Source: Candidatus Sphingomonas colombiensis
Lineage (GTDB): Bacteria > Pseudomonadota > Alphaproteobacteria > Sphingomonadales > Sphingomonadaceae
Reading direction: 5' to 3'
Assembly: GCA_029202845.1 (NCBI GenBank)
Contig: CP119315.1
Span: 2,449,001 to 2,513,000, forward strand
DNA length: 64,000 nucleotides
A program made the translations under genes and the position numbers. The notes beneath the pieces are model-generated. The model ran no database searches. It worked only from the letters and a program-made list of their open reading frames with translations, and was not told where the DNA came from. Positions 49,562 to 58,192 of this stretch are shown here, piece by piece. Each line of letters begins with the position of its first letter. Position 1 is the stretch's first letter.

Positions 49562-51940
49562 ATGACGTTGAAGCATCAAGTTGGTCGACTTTTTCTCACG
49601 ACGGCAATGGTCGCAATCATCGGCAGCAACGCCGCTTATGCGCAGGAAAGCACGCAGGAAGAGACCCGGCCGCAGACCGAACGTTTCAACGGCACGTCCG
49701 ATCAGAACACGCAGGATATCATCGTCACGGGCCGCGCGTCTTCCGCGAACGGCGTGACCAACACGACGCCGGGCGGCGGCCTGATGGCGGTGCAGACCGG
49801 CACGAAGCTCCGCAGCACGATCACGCGCGACTATATCGACAAGCTGGCCGGCACCACCACCGCCTTCGCCGCGATCAAGAGCCTGCCGGGCGTCGTGGTC
49901 GGTTCGGGTGACCCGTTCGGGACGAGCACGAACCTGTCGATCCGCGGCCTCAGCCAGACGTCGCTGGGCTTCAACTTCGAAGGCATGCCGATCGGCGACC
50001 AGCTTTCGTATAGCGCTTTCCCGAGCGAGTGGGCGGATTCGGAGAACATCGGCCTGATCAACCTGACGCGCGGTTCGACCGACATCACCGCGCCGGTGTA
50101 TAACTCGGTCGGCGCGCTGATGCAGGAAGAGCTGCGCGCGCCCGCGCGGCAGGCCGGCGGCTATGCCTCATTCGCGTTCGGCAACCACAACCTCAACCGC
50201 CAGTTCCTCCGTCTTGAGACGGGCGAAATCGGCTCCAGCGGCATTCGCGGCTTCGTTTCCGGATCGCGCACCTACAATTCCAGCTGGCGTGGCCCGGGCC
50301 GCACCGAGCGCCATCACATCGACAGCAAGTTCGTGAAGGACTGGGGCCAGGACAGCTATGTCTCGCTCGTCGCCACCTACAACGAGGAAAAGTCGGATCG
50401 CTCGCGCAATCCCACGATGGCGCAGTGGAAAGCCGATGGCCGGAATTTCAACTTCGATCCGACCTACACGCCCGGCAACGCCAATTACTATCGGCTCCGC
50501 GTGGCTGACCGGCAGAGCCTCTATGTCAGCGCGCCGTCGAACATCCGCCTGACCGATCACCTCGAACTGGCCGTTACGCCTTATTACCTTTACACCCACG
50601 GCATCATCAACGGCGCGAGCAACCTCGGCCTGGTGACCGCCTTTCAGGGCAGCGTGCCGGCCGGCCCGTTGCAGGCGCCGGGCGCGGCGCCGGGCGCGAC
50701 CACCGCGACGGTGATGAACGTCGATCGCTATGACCAGAAGACGATCGGCCAGAACAGCTATTTGAAGTGGGATTTCGGCTCCAGCCAGATCCGTGCAGGT
50801 TACTGGTATTCGCACTTCGTCCATGACGAGCGCTCGGCCTATCAGGTGGCGGACGCCAACGGCCGCGTCACCGATCCCTATGGCAACAAGGGCTCGGTGC
50901 TGACCAACAGCGGCGAGATCCTGCGCGGCTTCGCCTCGCACATCACGCAAAACGTCCACGGCCTGTATGCGGACATCACCTCCAAGGCGATGGACGACAA
51001 GCTGCTGATCAACGCCGGCTTCAAATATGTGTGGGTCGATCGCGTCGGGACCAGCCCGCTGGTCGGCACCGCGATGCATGTCACCAGCGTCAGCCGCAAG
51101 CCGCTGCCGCAGGCGTCGATCCGCTACAGCTTCGACGACAAGAATCAGGTGTTCGCGGACGTGACGACCGCGTTCCGCGCGCCGTCGGCCGTGTCTTCCT
51201 ATGCCAACATCTATTCGGTCGCGACCGGCAAGCCTTCGAGCACGCCGTCGGGCAACTTCAAGCCCGAATATTCGATCGGCGAGGAAATCGGCTTCCGCCA
51301 TCACGGCGATGTCGTTCACTTCACGATCGCGGCGTTCAACTACGATCTGCGTGACCGGCTGGTGCAGGGCAGCCAGATCGTCGACGGGACGAGCGTGGGC
51401 TTCGCCGTCAACGTGGGCAAGCAGAACGCGCGCGGCGTCGAATTCGAAATCGGCCTCGTGCCGTTCCATGGGTTCAGCCCGTATTTCTCGGCGCAATATC
51501 TCGATGCGAGCACCAAGGACGATTATCCGGTGCGTGGCCAGTATCTGCCCACCTCCGGCAAGAAGGCGGTGCTCAGCCCCGAGTTCATCGCATCGGGCGG
51601 CATCAGCTATGATAACGGCAGCTTCTTCGCGTCGATCGACGGCAATTATGTCGGCAAGCAATTCTCGACGTTCATGAATGACGAGATCCTGCCGGCGTTC
51701 CTGACCGGCAACCTCAGCGCGGGCTATCGTTTCTCGAACGTCGCCTTCCTGAAGAAGCCGCAGATGCAGTTCAATCTCACCAACTTCACCGACAAGAAGT
51801 ATCTGTCGGGCATGCAGGGGGTAACGTCGAACGCACTGCCGACCGTCAGCCGCACCGGCGCGACGGTGCCCGGTTCGGCGCCGACCTATCTGATCGGCGG
51901 TGGCATCGGGGCCACCTTCTCGATCAGCTCCGCATTCTGA
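49562..51940 (+). CDS. TonB-dependent receptor next to the nag locus
   Basis: A 792-aa TBDR. Signal peptide ends NAAYAQ (about 27); TonB-box-like QDIIVTGRAS; plug with SIRGLSQTSLGFNFEGMPIGDQ; barrel ends FSISSAF with terminal Phe. The plug lacks the LRGPQGTLYG segment common in the other three receptors of this window and instead has ENIGLINLTRGSTDITAP, so it belongs to a different subfamily. Position downstream of the ROK regulator suggests amino-sugar or oligosaccharide uptake; position before an M81 peptidase suggests a peptide-like ligand. Ribosome site AAGGGG supports the ATG at 49562 rather than 49520. A terminator follows 5 nt after the stop. Confidence 0.9.
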   Translation: MTLKHQVGRLFLTTAMVAIIGSNAAYAQESTQEETRPQTERFNGTSDQNTQDIIVTGRASSANGVTNTTPGGGLMAVQTGTKLRSTITRDYIDKLAGTTTAFAAIKSLPGVVVGSGDPFGTSTNLSIRGLSQTSLGFNFEGMPIGDQLSYSAFPSEWADSENIGLINLTRGSTDITAPVYNSVGALMQEELRAPARQAGGYASFAFGNHNLNRQFLRLETGEIGSSGIRGFVSGSRTYNSSWRGPGRTERHHIDSKFVKDWGQDSYVSLVATYNEEKSDRSRNPTMAQWKADGRNFNFDPTYTPGNANYYRLRVADRQSLYVSAPSNIRLTDHLELAVTPYYLYTHGIINGASNLGLVTAFQGSVPAGPLQAPGAAPGATTATVMNVDRYDQKTIGQNSYLKWDFGSSQIRAGYWYSHFVHDERSAYQVADANGRVTDPYGNKGSVLTNSGEILRGFASHITQNVHGLYADITSKAMDDKLLINAGFKYVWVDRVGTSPLVGTAMHVTSVSRKPLPQASIRYSFDDKNQVFADVTTAFRAPSAVSSYANIYSVATGKPSSTPSGNFKPEYSIGEEIGFRHHGDVVHFTIAAFNYDLRDRLVQGSQIVDGTSVGFAVNVGKQNARGVEFEIGLVPFHGFSPYFSAQYLDASTKDDYPVRGQYLPTSGKKAVLSPEFIASGGISYDNGSFFASIDGNYVGKQFSTFMNDEILPAFLTGNLSAGYRFSNVAFLKKPQMQFNLTNFTDKKYLSGMQGVTSNALPTVSRTGATVPGSAPTYLIGGGIGATFSISSAF

Positions 51941-51945
51941 TGAAG

Positions 51946-51981
51946 TGCCGCTGCCGGCGATAAGCCGGCAGCGGCATTTTT
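51946..51981 (+). terminator. Perfect intrinsic terminator after the TBDR gene
   Basis: TGCCGCTGCCGGC (51946-51958) and its exact complement (51964-51976) form a 13-bp stem with a GATAA loop, followed by TTTTT (51977-51981). This is a textbook Rho-independent terminator and separates the TBDR transcript from the M81 peptidase gene 84 nt on. Confidence 0.92.
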
Positions 51982-52059
51982 CGATCGGATCGAGACAAAA
52001 ACGCTGCACCACGAAGGCGCGCACCCTGAATATCGCATAAGTCGAAGGGACAATTTGCC

Positions 52060-53616
52060 ATGCAACGTCGTTCTTTTCTGAAATCGGCATCCGCCATCGC
52101 GCTGACCTCGTTCGCGGCCAGTGCGGCGGGTGCGAAGGGGCTGATCCCCGTGTTCAAGCGCTCGCCGCGCATCGCCGTCGGCGGCATCGCGTCGGAATGC
52201 AGCACCTACAGCCGCATCCGCGCGAAGATGGCCGACATCCACGTGCTTCGTGGTGAAGAGATCATCGAGAACGACCGGTTCTCGTTCCTGAAGCGCTATG
52301 AGGTGGATTTCCTGCCGACGCTGGTCGCCAATGCCGGCTCGGGCGGCCCGATGGACCATCAGGCGTATGAAACGCTGAAGGCCGAATATCTCCAGCGCCT
52401 TACGGCGCTGCTGCCGCTGGATGGCGTATATTGCGCGATGCATGGCGCGCTGTTCGTCGAAGGCCTGCAGGATGCCGAAGGCGACTGGTATGAAGCGACG
52501 CGCAAGGTCGTCGGCCCGGATTGCCTGATTTCCGCGAGCTACGATCTGCACGGCAACATCAGCCAGCGCATCGTCGACAACCTCGATTGCATCACCGCTT
52601 ATCGCACCGCGCCGCACGTCGATCGCGTGGAAAACACGATGCGCGCAACGGACATGCTGACGCATTGCCTGCGCTACGGCATCCGCCCCTATATCACCTG
52701 GGCCACGATCCCCGTTCTGCTCGCGGGCGAGCAGAGCAGCACCGAATGGCAGCCGGGCCGCCGCCTGTGGTCCGATCTCAGCGAGTTCAACCGTCAGCCG
52801 GGCATCCTCGATGTGTCGCAGCTCGTTGGCTATGTCTGGGCGGATGAGCCGCGTTCGGCCGCTTCGGTGGTGGTGACGGGCACGGCGCCGGCCATGCAGG
52901 CGCAGATCGCGACCGAGCTGGCGCAACGTTATTGGGATGCGCGCCGCGAGTTCAAATTCGGCAGCCCCACCGGCACGACCGAGGAGTGTATCGCACAGGC
53001 GATGGCCTCCAAGACCCATCCGGTCGTTATCTCCGATTCCGGCGACAACCCCGGCGGCGGCGGCAACGCCGATCAGACCAATTTCCTGCAAGCGCTGATG
53101 AAGGCGGGCGCGACCAGCGTGCTGCTGGGCGGCATGACCGATCGTCCGGCCACCGATGCCTGTTACAAGGCCGGGGTAGGGGCGACGATCCCGCTGTCGA
53201 TCGGTGCGACGCTCGATCCGATCCAGAGCCACCCGGTGAAGGTCAACGCCACGGTCAAATATCTGTCCAAGGTGAGCAAGCCAGAGGATGGCGAGGCGGT
53301 GGTCGAGTTCAACGGCATCACCGTCACGCTCTCCGCGCGTCGCCGGGCGTATCACGCCGCCGAAGCGTTCCAGGTTCTTGGGCTGGAGCCGACCGCGTTC
53401 AAGATCGTGGTGCTCAAGTGCGGCTATCTCAATCCGACGATGAAGCCGCTGGCGAACCCGCATCTGATGGCATTGTCGCCGGGCGCGATCGATCAGGACA
53501 TCCCGAATATCGAGAACAAGAACCGTGTTCCGAGCTTCCCGTGGGTGCAAAATCTGACCTACACGCCAAAGCCCTATCTCTCGAAGCGCGCGGCGCAGGC
53601 GAAAAAGACGGCCTGA
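52060..53616 (+). CDS. Tat-exported M81 family metallopeptidase (MlrC-like)
   Basis: A 518-aa protein with a twin-arginine signal (RRSFLK at 3-8, hydrophobic stretch ending near 24). The body matches the M81/MlrC family: YCAMHGALF with His128, SYDLHGNIS with Asp162 and His164, AYRTAPHVDR with His186 as the expected zinc ligands, and SDSGDNPGGGGNAD further on. The founding member, MlrC of a Sphingomonas, hydrolyses linearised microcystin, but the family is broad and no other mlr gene is visible here. The preceding TBDR could import the substrate. Export in folded, metal-loaded form by Tat is inferred. Substrate unknown. Confidence 0.9.
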   Translation: MQRRSFLKSASAIALTSFAASAAGAKGLIPVFKRSPRIAVGGIASECSTYSRIRAKMADIHVLRGEEIIENDRFSFLKRYEVDFLPTLVANAGSGGPMDHQAYETLKAEYLQRLTALLPLDGVYCAMHGALFVEGLQDAEGDWYEATRKVVGPDCLISASYDLHGNISQRIVDNLDCITAYRTAPHVDRVENTMRATDMLTHCLRYGIRPYITWATIPVLLAGEQSSTEWQPGRRLWSDLSEFNRQPGILDVSQLVGYVWADEPRSAASVVVTGTAPAMQAQIATELAQRYWDARREFKFGSPTGTTEECIAQAMASKTHPVVISDSGDNPGGGGNADQTNFLQALMKAGATSVLLGGMTDRPATDACYKAGVGATIPLSIGATLDPIQSHPVKVNATVKYLSKVSKPEDGEAVVEFNGITVTLSARRRAYHAAEAFQVLGLEPTAFKIVVLKCGYLNPTMKPLANPHLMALSPGAIDQDIPNIENKNRVPSFPWVQNLTYTPKPYLSKRAAQAKKTA

Positions 53617-54105
53617 TAAGGGGGAGTGAGCCTTCCCCGGCTCGGCGGACACGCCGAGTCAGCCGACATGCGTAGCTCGGCCTGTTCGGGTGAGATACCC
53701 GAACGGGCCGAGCGTATGCGGAAGCGGCGACGATCGCCGTCGGCCTGTCCGAACGGCGGCCACCACCGATTTCCCTTCCCCCGGTCGAGGGGCCAGCCAA
53801 CCGCGCCGCGCAAATCCTGTCGGCACAAATCGGCTGTTATCATCGGCACCTGGGTGGGGAAAAATTGGCCGGTCGGCTGAGCGTCGGCCCCGGCCAGTTC
53901 GTGAGACTATTCCGCAAATGGCTCCGACGGCGGCTCCGAACGCGCGTATTCAGCGGGCGGAGCGTTGCTCATGCCGAATTTCCTCCGCAGGCCCGAATCC
54001 GATCATCAACGCGCTTGAGCCAAAGTTGCATTGCGATCGACCCGCCATTCGATCAGACTTCACCGCATTCGGGAGCGAAGCACCGTTGTCGGGCGAGGAA
54101 TGCGC
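53617..54105. other. 489-bp gene-free region with strong hairpins
   Basis: No coding frame is convincing between the M81 gene and the amidase gene. The left part holds two hairpins: CTCGGCG/CGCCGAG (53641-53658) and a 17-bp stem (53675-53713). The right part (about 53880-54090) should contain the amidase promoter, but no element stands out. Confidence 0.5.
53675..53713. repeat. 17-bp-stem hairpin downstream of the M81 gene
   Basis: The arm 53675-53691 (GCTCGGCCTGTTCGGGT) pairs with 53697-53713 around a GAGAT loop with a single G-U wobble. There is no T tract, so it may stabilise the 3' end of the M81 transcript, act as a Rho-dependent end, or be a copy of a dispersed palindromic element. Confidence 0.7.
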
Positions 54106-55542
54106 ATGAAGTTCAGCGACTATGCAGAGCATGATGCAGTCGGCCTCGCCGGGTTGATCCGGCGCGGTGAGGTGTCACCGCTCGAGGCTGTGGACGCGGC
54201 GATCGCGGGGATCGAGCAACTCGACGGACGGATCAATGCAGTCATCCATCGCGCATTCGACGAAGCGCGGGCGGCGGCTGCGGGGCCGCTTCCGGACGGT
54301 CCGTTCATGGGCGTTCCTTTTCTGGTGAAGGATCTGCTGTTGCAGGTCGCTGGCTGGCCGCGCACTTCGGGCAGCCGCTATGCCGCCAACGCTGGTTTTA
54401 CCGACAAGGAGGATAGCGGGCTGATGCGCCGCTATCGCGCCAGCGGCGTTGTTACCCTGGGAAAGACCAATCTGTCGGAATTCGGCATAGCCGGTACTAC
54501 CGAAACCGCATTGTTCGGCCCGTGCCGTAATCCGTGGAACCCTGAGCATATCGTCGGTGGATCGTCCGGGGGCGCCGCAGCGGCGGTGGCGTCCGGCATG
54601 GTGCCGCTGGCGCATGGTGGCGACGGCCTCGGCTCGATCCGGATTCCGGCCTCCTGCTGCGGCCTCGTCGGGCTGAAAGTGACGCGTGACCGCAATCCGG
54701 ACCTGCCCGACGGCTATGATTTCGCGCAGGGGAATGTCGTCGAGCATGTCATCACACGCACCGTGCGCGATACCGCGACGATGCTCGACGCGACGGGTAT
54801 CCCGGAGCCGGCGTCGCCCTATCCGGCGCCGCCCAAGGAGCGGCCCTATGCGGACGAAGTGGGGCGCGATCCGGGGCGGTTGCGTATCGCCTGGTCGGGG
54901 TTCACGCCGCTTGGCCGCGCGATCCACCCCGATGTGCAGGCGGTGCTCGAAAATACCGCGCGGCTGCTCGACCATTTGGGTCATCATGTGGAGGAACGCG
55001 CGCTCGGCGCGAACACGCTGGGCGACTATATCGCCAACCTGCCGCTCGCCGGGGCGAACTTCGCCGCCGGCATGAAGCGGATGATCGAGGCGATCGGGCG
55101 CGAGCCGGAACCGCACGAACTGGAGCCGCTGACCTGGGCGTCGCTCACCGCCTCGCGCGCGGTGTCGGGGGCCGATGCGCTGTACAGCGCACAGGAGCGC
55201 CGGATGCGCGCGCGCGAAATGCTGCGCTTCTTCGAGGATTGGGATGTGTTCCTCTGCCCGGTGATGGGAACCCCGCCGCCGAAGATCGGCCATCTCGATC
55301 CCGTCGCGGTGCCGGCCGACGAAATCCAGCGCCGCAACGGGGAGATTTATCCGTTCCCGGCGCCATTCAATTTCACCGGCCAGCCCTCGATCTCGCTTCC
55401 GCTTGGCCAGTCGAGCGACGGGCTGCCGATCGGCATGATGTTCTCCGCGCGCTATGCGGATGAAGCCACGCTGATCCGCCTCGCAACTCAGCTCGAACAG
55501 GCGCTGCCGTGGAAGGACAGGCGGCCGCCTGTCCGGGCGTAG
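54106..55542 (+). CDS. Amidase signature family hydrolase
   Basis: A 478-aa amidase-signature enzyme. The Ser-cisSer-Lys triad is complete: Lys75 (FLVKDLLL), Ser153/154 in GGSSGGAAAA, and nucleophile Ser177 in GDGLGSIRIPASCCG. No signal peptide, so cytoplasmic. Reactions in the family run from general amide and nitrile-derived amide hydrolysis to 6-aminohexanoate dimers; specificity cannot be read. ATG at 54106 has GAGGA 7 nt upstream; the frame is open to 54031. It is in the same direction as the M81 gene but separated by 489 bp. Confidence 0.92.
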   Translation: MKFSDYAEHDAVGLAGLIRRGEVSPLEAVDAAIAGIEQLDGRINAVIHRAFDEARAAAAGPLPDGPFMGVPFLVKDLLLQVAGWPRTSGSRYAANAGFTDKEDSGLMRRYRASGVVTLGKTNLSEFGIAGTTETALFGPCRNPWNPEHIVGGSSGGAAAAVASGMVPLAHGGDGLGSIRIPASCCGLVGLKVTRDRNPDLPDGYDFAQGNVVEHVITRTVRDTATMLDATGIPEPASPYPAPPKERPYADEVGRDPGRLRIAWSGFTPLGRAIHPDVQAVLENTARLLDHLGHHVEERALGANTLGDYIANLPLAGANFAAGMKRMIEAIGREPEPHELEPLTWASLTASRAVSGADALYSAQERRMRAREMLRFFEDWDVFLCPVMGTPPPKIGHLDPVAVPADEIQRRNGEIYPFPAPFNFTGQPSISLPLGQSSDGLPIGMMFSARYADEATLIRLATQLEQALPWKDRRPPVRA

Positions 55543-55617
55543 TCGCGGCGCGGCAAGGGCTTTGCGGAAAGGCCGCTCCAGCCTTTGGGCGCGCCGATTT
55601 GTTCCGGCTCGATCGGC

Positions 55618-56208
55618 TCAATAGGGGACGGGACGGGTCGCTCGTTGCGCGCGGGCGGCTTCGGTCCACCACGCAAGGTCATCCGCGAAGCGCGGGAAGG
55701 AGCGGGCAAGCGCGGCGCCACCATCACCAATCGGCTGAGCCTCGGCGTCGAGCGTATGGCTTATGCTGGCGACCGCGACAGAGCTGGAGATCACCACCAT
55801 GCCCATTTCGGAAAGCGTGCCATGCCAGGCGAGCCCGGCCCGCACCCCCGAAAAGCGGCCGGCCGAATAGCTCGCCACCGCCGCCGGTCGCCAGAACCAT
55901 TCCTCCAGGAAATGATCGGTCAGGTTCTTCAGCCCCGGCTGAATGCCCCAATTATATTCGCCGGTGACAAAGACGAAGGCATCTGCGGCGCGGATCTTGT
56001 TGGCGAGTTCCTCAAGCTCGGCAGGTGCCTCACCGGCGGCATATTCCTTGTACATACGGTCCAGCATCGGCAGGTTGATCGCCTTGGCATCGATCAGTTC
56101 GACATCGGCACCGCGCTCGGCGAAGCCGCGGACGAGGTAATTCGCCAGCCGGATGCCCTGACGATCTGTACGGTATGATCCGTAGAAGACGAGAATGCGA
56201 TCGGCCAT
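55618..56208 (-). CDS. NAD(P)H-dependent FMN reductase family protein
   Basis: A 196-aa flavodoxin-fold protein. The FMN phosphate loop GSYRTDRQGIRLANYL at about 10-25 and the isoalloxazine segment TGEYNWGIQPGLKN at about 82-95 are the NADPH-dependent FMN/azo/quinone reductase pattern. It likely reduces quinones, chromate or azo compounds in the cytoplasm. The start at 56208 is chosen as the first Met before the domain; the frame is open to 56406. Convergent with the amidase gene and divergent from the NmrA-like gene. Confidence 0.88.
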   Translation of the reverse strand: MADRILVFYGSYRTDRQGIRLANYLVRGFAERGADVELIDAKAINLPMLDRMYKEYAAGEAPAELEELANKIRAADAFVFVTGEYNWGIQPGLKNLTDHFLEEWFWRPAAVASYSAGRFSGVRAGLAWHGTLSEMGMVVISSSVAVASISHTLDAEAQPIGDGGAALARSFPRFADDLAWWTEAARAQRATRPVPY

Positions 56209-56453
56209 CGTGTCCCTTAAGCAAAGAAGTGCGGCACGGATCGTGCCCCGCCTTGTCGATCGTATCGTCGGCCCACCATAAACGCGAGCGATTGGCGCTG
56301 ATCCCGTCGATTGATGCTCGCTATTCGGTGTGGACAGTCGAGCCAGGATCGGGTTTCCTGATCCACGCGAGATGAGGCCGTCATGCGGCACGGCATCAGG
56401 GTCCAAGCAAGGGAGGCTTCTATCCCCTCCGGTCGGCTATTAGAGGACGGGCG

Positions 56454-57107
56454 ATGACAACGCTTCTCCTGGCGGGTGCGACGGGCATGGTCGGCGCGGA
56501 AGCGTTGAAGCTATTATTGGCGGATGCGCGCGTGACGCGGATTATCGCACCCACGCGGCGGGCGCTCCAGCCGCATGCGAAGCTGCTGAACCCGATCGCG
56601 AACGCGGGGAACCTGCCGCACGACGCCGATTGGTGGTCCGCCGATGGCGCGATCTGTGCGCTGGGCACGACGCGTGCGCAGGCGGGATCGGCCGCAGCCT
56701 TTCGCGCGATCGATTATGACTATGCCCTCGCCATCGCGACGCTGGTCCGCAGCGGGGGCGCGAAGTCTTTCGCCCTGACCTCTGCCATGGGCGCGGATGC
56801 GCGTTCGCGCTTTCTCTATCCGCGCACGAAGGGCGAGCTTGAGGATGCGATCGAGCGCCTCGGCTTCCCATCGCTGACGATCGTGCGACCGGGTTTCCTT
56901 GGCGGAGAGCGCAGCGAGCATCGGCCATTGGAGCGGATCATGGGCCCGCTGTTGCGCATCGCAGCCCCGATCTTGCCTGCCGGTGCCCACATCAGCCCTG
57001 CGACGACGGTTGCGGCTTTGCTGGTCGACGCGGTTCTTCAGGGCCAGTCTGGCAGACGCGTCATCACTTCCACGGACATCGCGCTCATTGCGGAAGGCCG
57101 TCGCTAA
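56454..57107 (+). CDS. NAD(P)-binding atypical SDR (NmrA/HTATIP2-like)
   Basis: A 217-aa Rossmann protein beginning LLLAGATGMVGAEALKLL, the dinucleotide loop of atypical SDRs. It has FALTSAMGADARSRFLYPRTKGELEDAI, where Y-x-x-x-K is replaced by the YPRTKGE pattern seen in HTATIP2/oxidoreductase relatives, and TIVRPGFLGG. Likely a redox sensor or reductase in the cytoplasm. Its TAA stop directly abuts the ATG of the metallo-beta-lactamase-fold gene, so the two are co-translated. Function not established. Confidence 0.85.
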   Translation: MTTLLLAGATGMVGAEALKLLLADARVTRIIAPTRRALQPHAKLLNPIANAGNLPHDADWWSADGAICALGTTRAQAGSAAAFRAIDYDYALAIATLVRSGGAKSFALTSAMGADARSRFLYPRTKGELEDAIERLGFPSLTIVRPGFLGGERSEHRPLERIMGPLLRIAAPILPAGAHISPATTVAALLVDAVLQGQSGRRVITSTDIALIAEGRR

Positions 57108-58088
57108 ATGGCAGGCAACTCGTATTACGAGGGGCCTGTTACCGACCATTTCGATGGCGTTCGTTTCTTCAATCCCGGTGAGCCGGAAACAGACCGGACG
57201 CTGGGGGACATAATCCGCTGGAAACGCGCGGTGCCCGACAATCCGTGGCCCCGCTCGGTCGCCGCGACGCCGGTTGTGCCGGATGCGCGCGTCGAGGGGC
57301 TGCGCGTAACGATGATCGGGCACGCCACGCTGCTGATCCAGATCGCGGGTCTCAACCTGCTGACCGATCCGGTCTGGTCGGATCGCGCGAGCCCGCTCGC
57401 CTTCGCCGGGCCCCGTCGCGTCGTGACGCCGGGCGTGAGGATCGAGGATCTCCCGCCCATCCACGCGATCCTGCTGTCGCACAATCATTACGACCATCTC
57501 GACATCGCGACGCTGCGGGCGCTGCACGAACGACACGCGCCGCTGATCGTCACGCCGCTCGGCAATGACGCGATCGTGCGTCGCCACGTCCCCTCCGCCC
57601 GGACCGAGGCGGGCGACTGGGGCGACCAGTTCGAGATCGCGCCGGGCGCACACGTGCATATCGTTCCCGCCAACCATTGGTCGTCACGCGGCATTCGCGA
57701 TCGGCGTATGGCCTTGTGGGGCGGCTTCATGGTGCAGGCGGGGGGAAGGCTCGTCTATTTCGCGGGCGATACGGGCTATGGCACGGGCAATATTTTCCGC
57801 GCGATGCGCAAACGCTTCGGCCCCGTCGATCTCGCGCTGATCCCGATCGGCGCTTATGATCCACGCTGGTTCATGGCGGCGCAGCACGCCGATCCTGAAG
57901 ATGCGATCCAGATCATGCGCGATCTCGATGCGCGCGCGGCTGTGGGCATTCACTGGGGCACGTTCAAGCTGACGGACGAGCCGCGAGATGATCCCGCGCT
58001 GCGTCTCGCCGCCGGGCTTGCGGCGCAGGGCATCGAACCAAGCTCCTTTGTCGCGTTGCAAGCGGCGGAAATAGCCGAATTTGGCTGA
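57108..58088 (+). CDS. Metallo-beta-lactamase fold hydrolase (NAPE-PLD/UlaG-like)
   Basis: A 326-aa MBL-fold protein. Zinc motif HNHYDHLD (H-x-H-x-D-H) in LLSHNHYDHLD; further ligands in PANHWSSRG, FAGDTGYG and VGIHWGTF. The start MLIQIAGLNLLTDPVWS-like segment (about 72-88) is typical of the NAPE-PLD/RomA branch of phosphodiesterases and lactonases. No signal peptide. It directly follows the NmrA-like gene with zero spacing, so one operon. Substrate could be a phospholipid or a lactone; undetermined. Confidence 0.9.
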   Translation: MAGNSYYEGPVTDHFDGVRFFNPGEPETDRTLGDIIRWKRAVPDNPWPRSVAATPVVPDARVEGLRVTMIGHATLLIQIAGLNLLTDPVWSDRASPLAFAGPRRVVTPGVRIEDLPPIHAILLSHNHYDHLDIATLRALHERHAPLIVTPLGNDAIVRRHVPSARTEAGDWGDQFEIAPGAHVHIVPANHWSSRGIRDRRMALWGGFMVQAGGRLVYFAGDTGYGTGNIFRAMRKRFGPVDLALIPIGAYDPRWFMAAQHADPEDAIQIMRDLDARAAVGIHWGTFKLTDEPRDDPALRLAAGLAAQGIEPSSFVALQAAEIAEFG

Positions 58089-58192
58089 CTGACATGAACA
58101 AACCCGCATGATATTCGTCGGCCGATGTTCGACCGGGTTGATCGAGGCGATCGGCCCGAGATCGACACGCTGCGAGATATAAAGGCGGGAGG

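Noticed and set aside
50168..53652. Two long minus-strand frames (640 and 588 codons) opposite the TBDR and M81 genes
   Set aside because: Arg/His-rich shadow sequence with no motifs; sense genes have signal peptides and catalytic motifs.
53617..54105. Small genes in the 489-bp gap, e.g. frames at 53626 and 53690
   Set aside because: Arg/Pro-rich frames without ribosome sites or recognisable features, overlapping strong hairpins.
52060..55542. Microcystin degradation (mlr) cluster
   Set aside because: Only an M81/MlrC-family gene is present; mlrA, mlrB and mlrD-like genes are not visible, so a microcystin claim is not supported.
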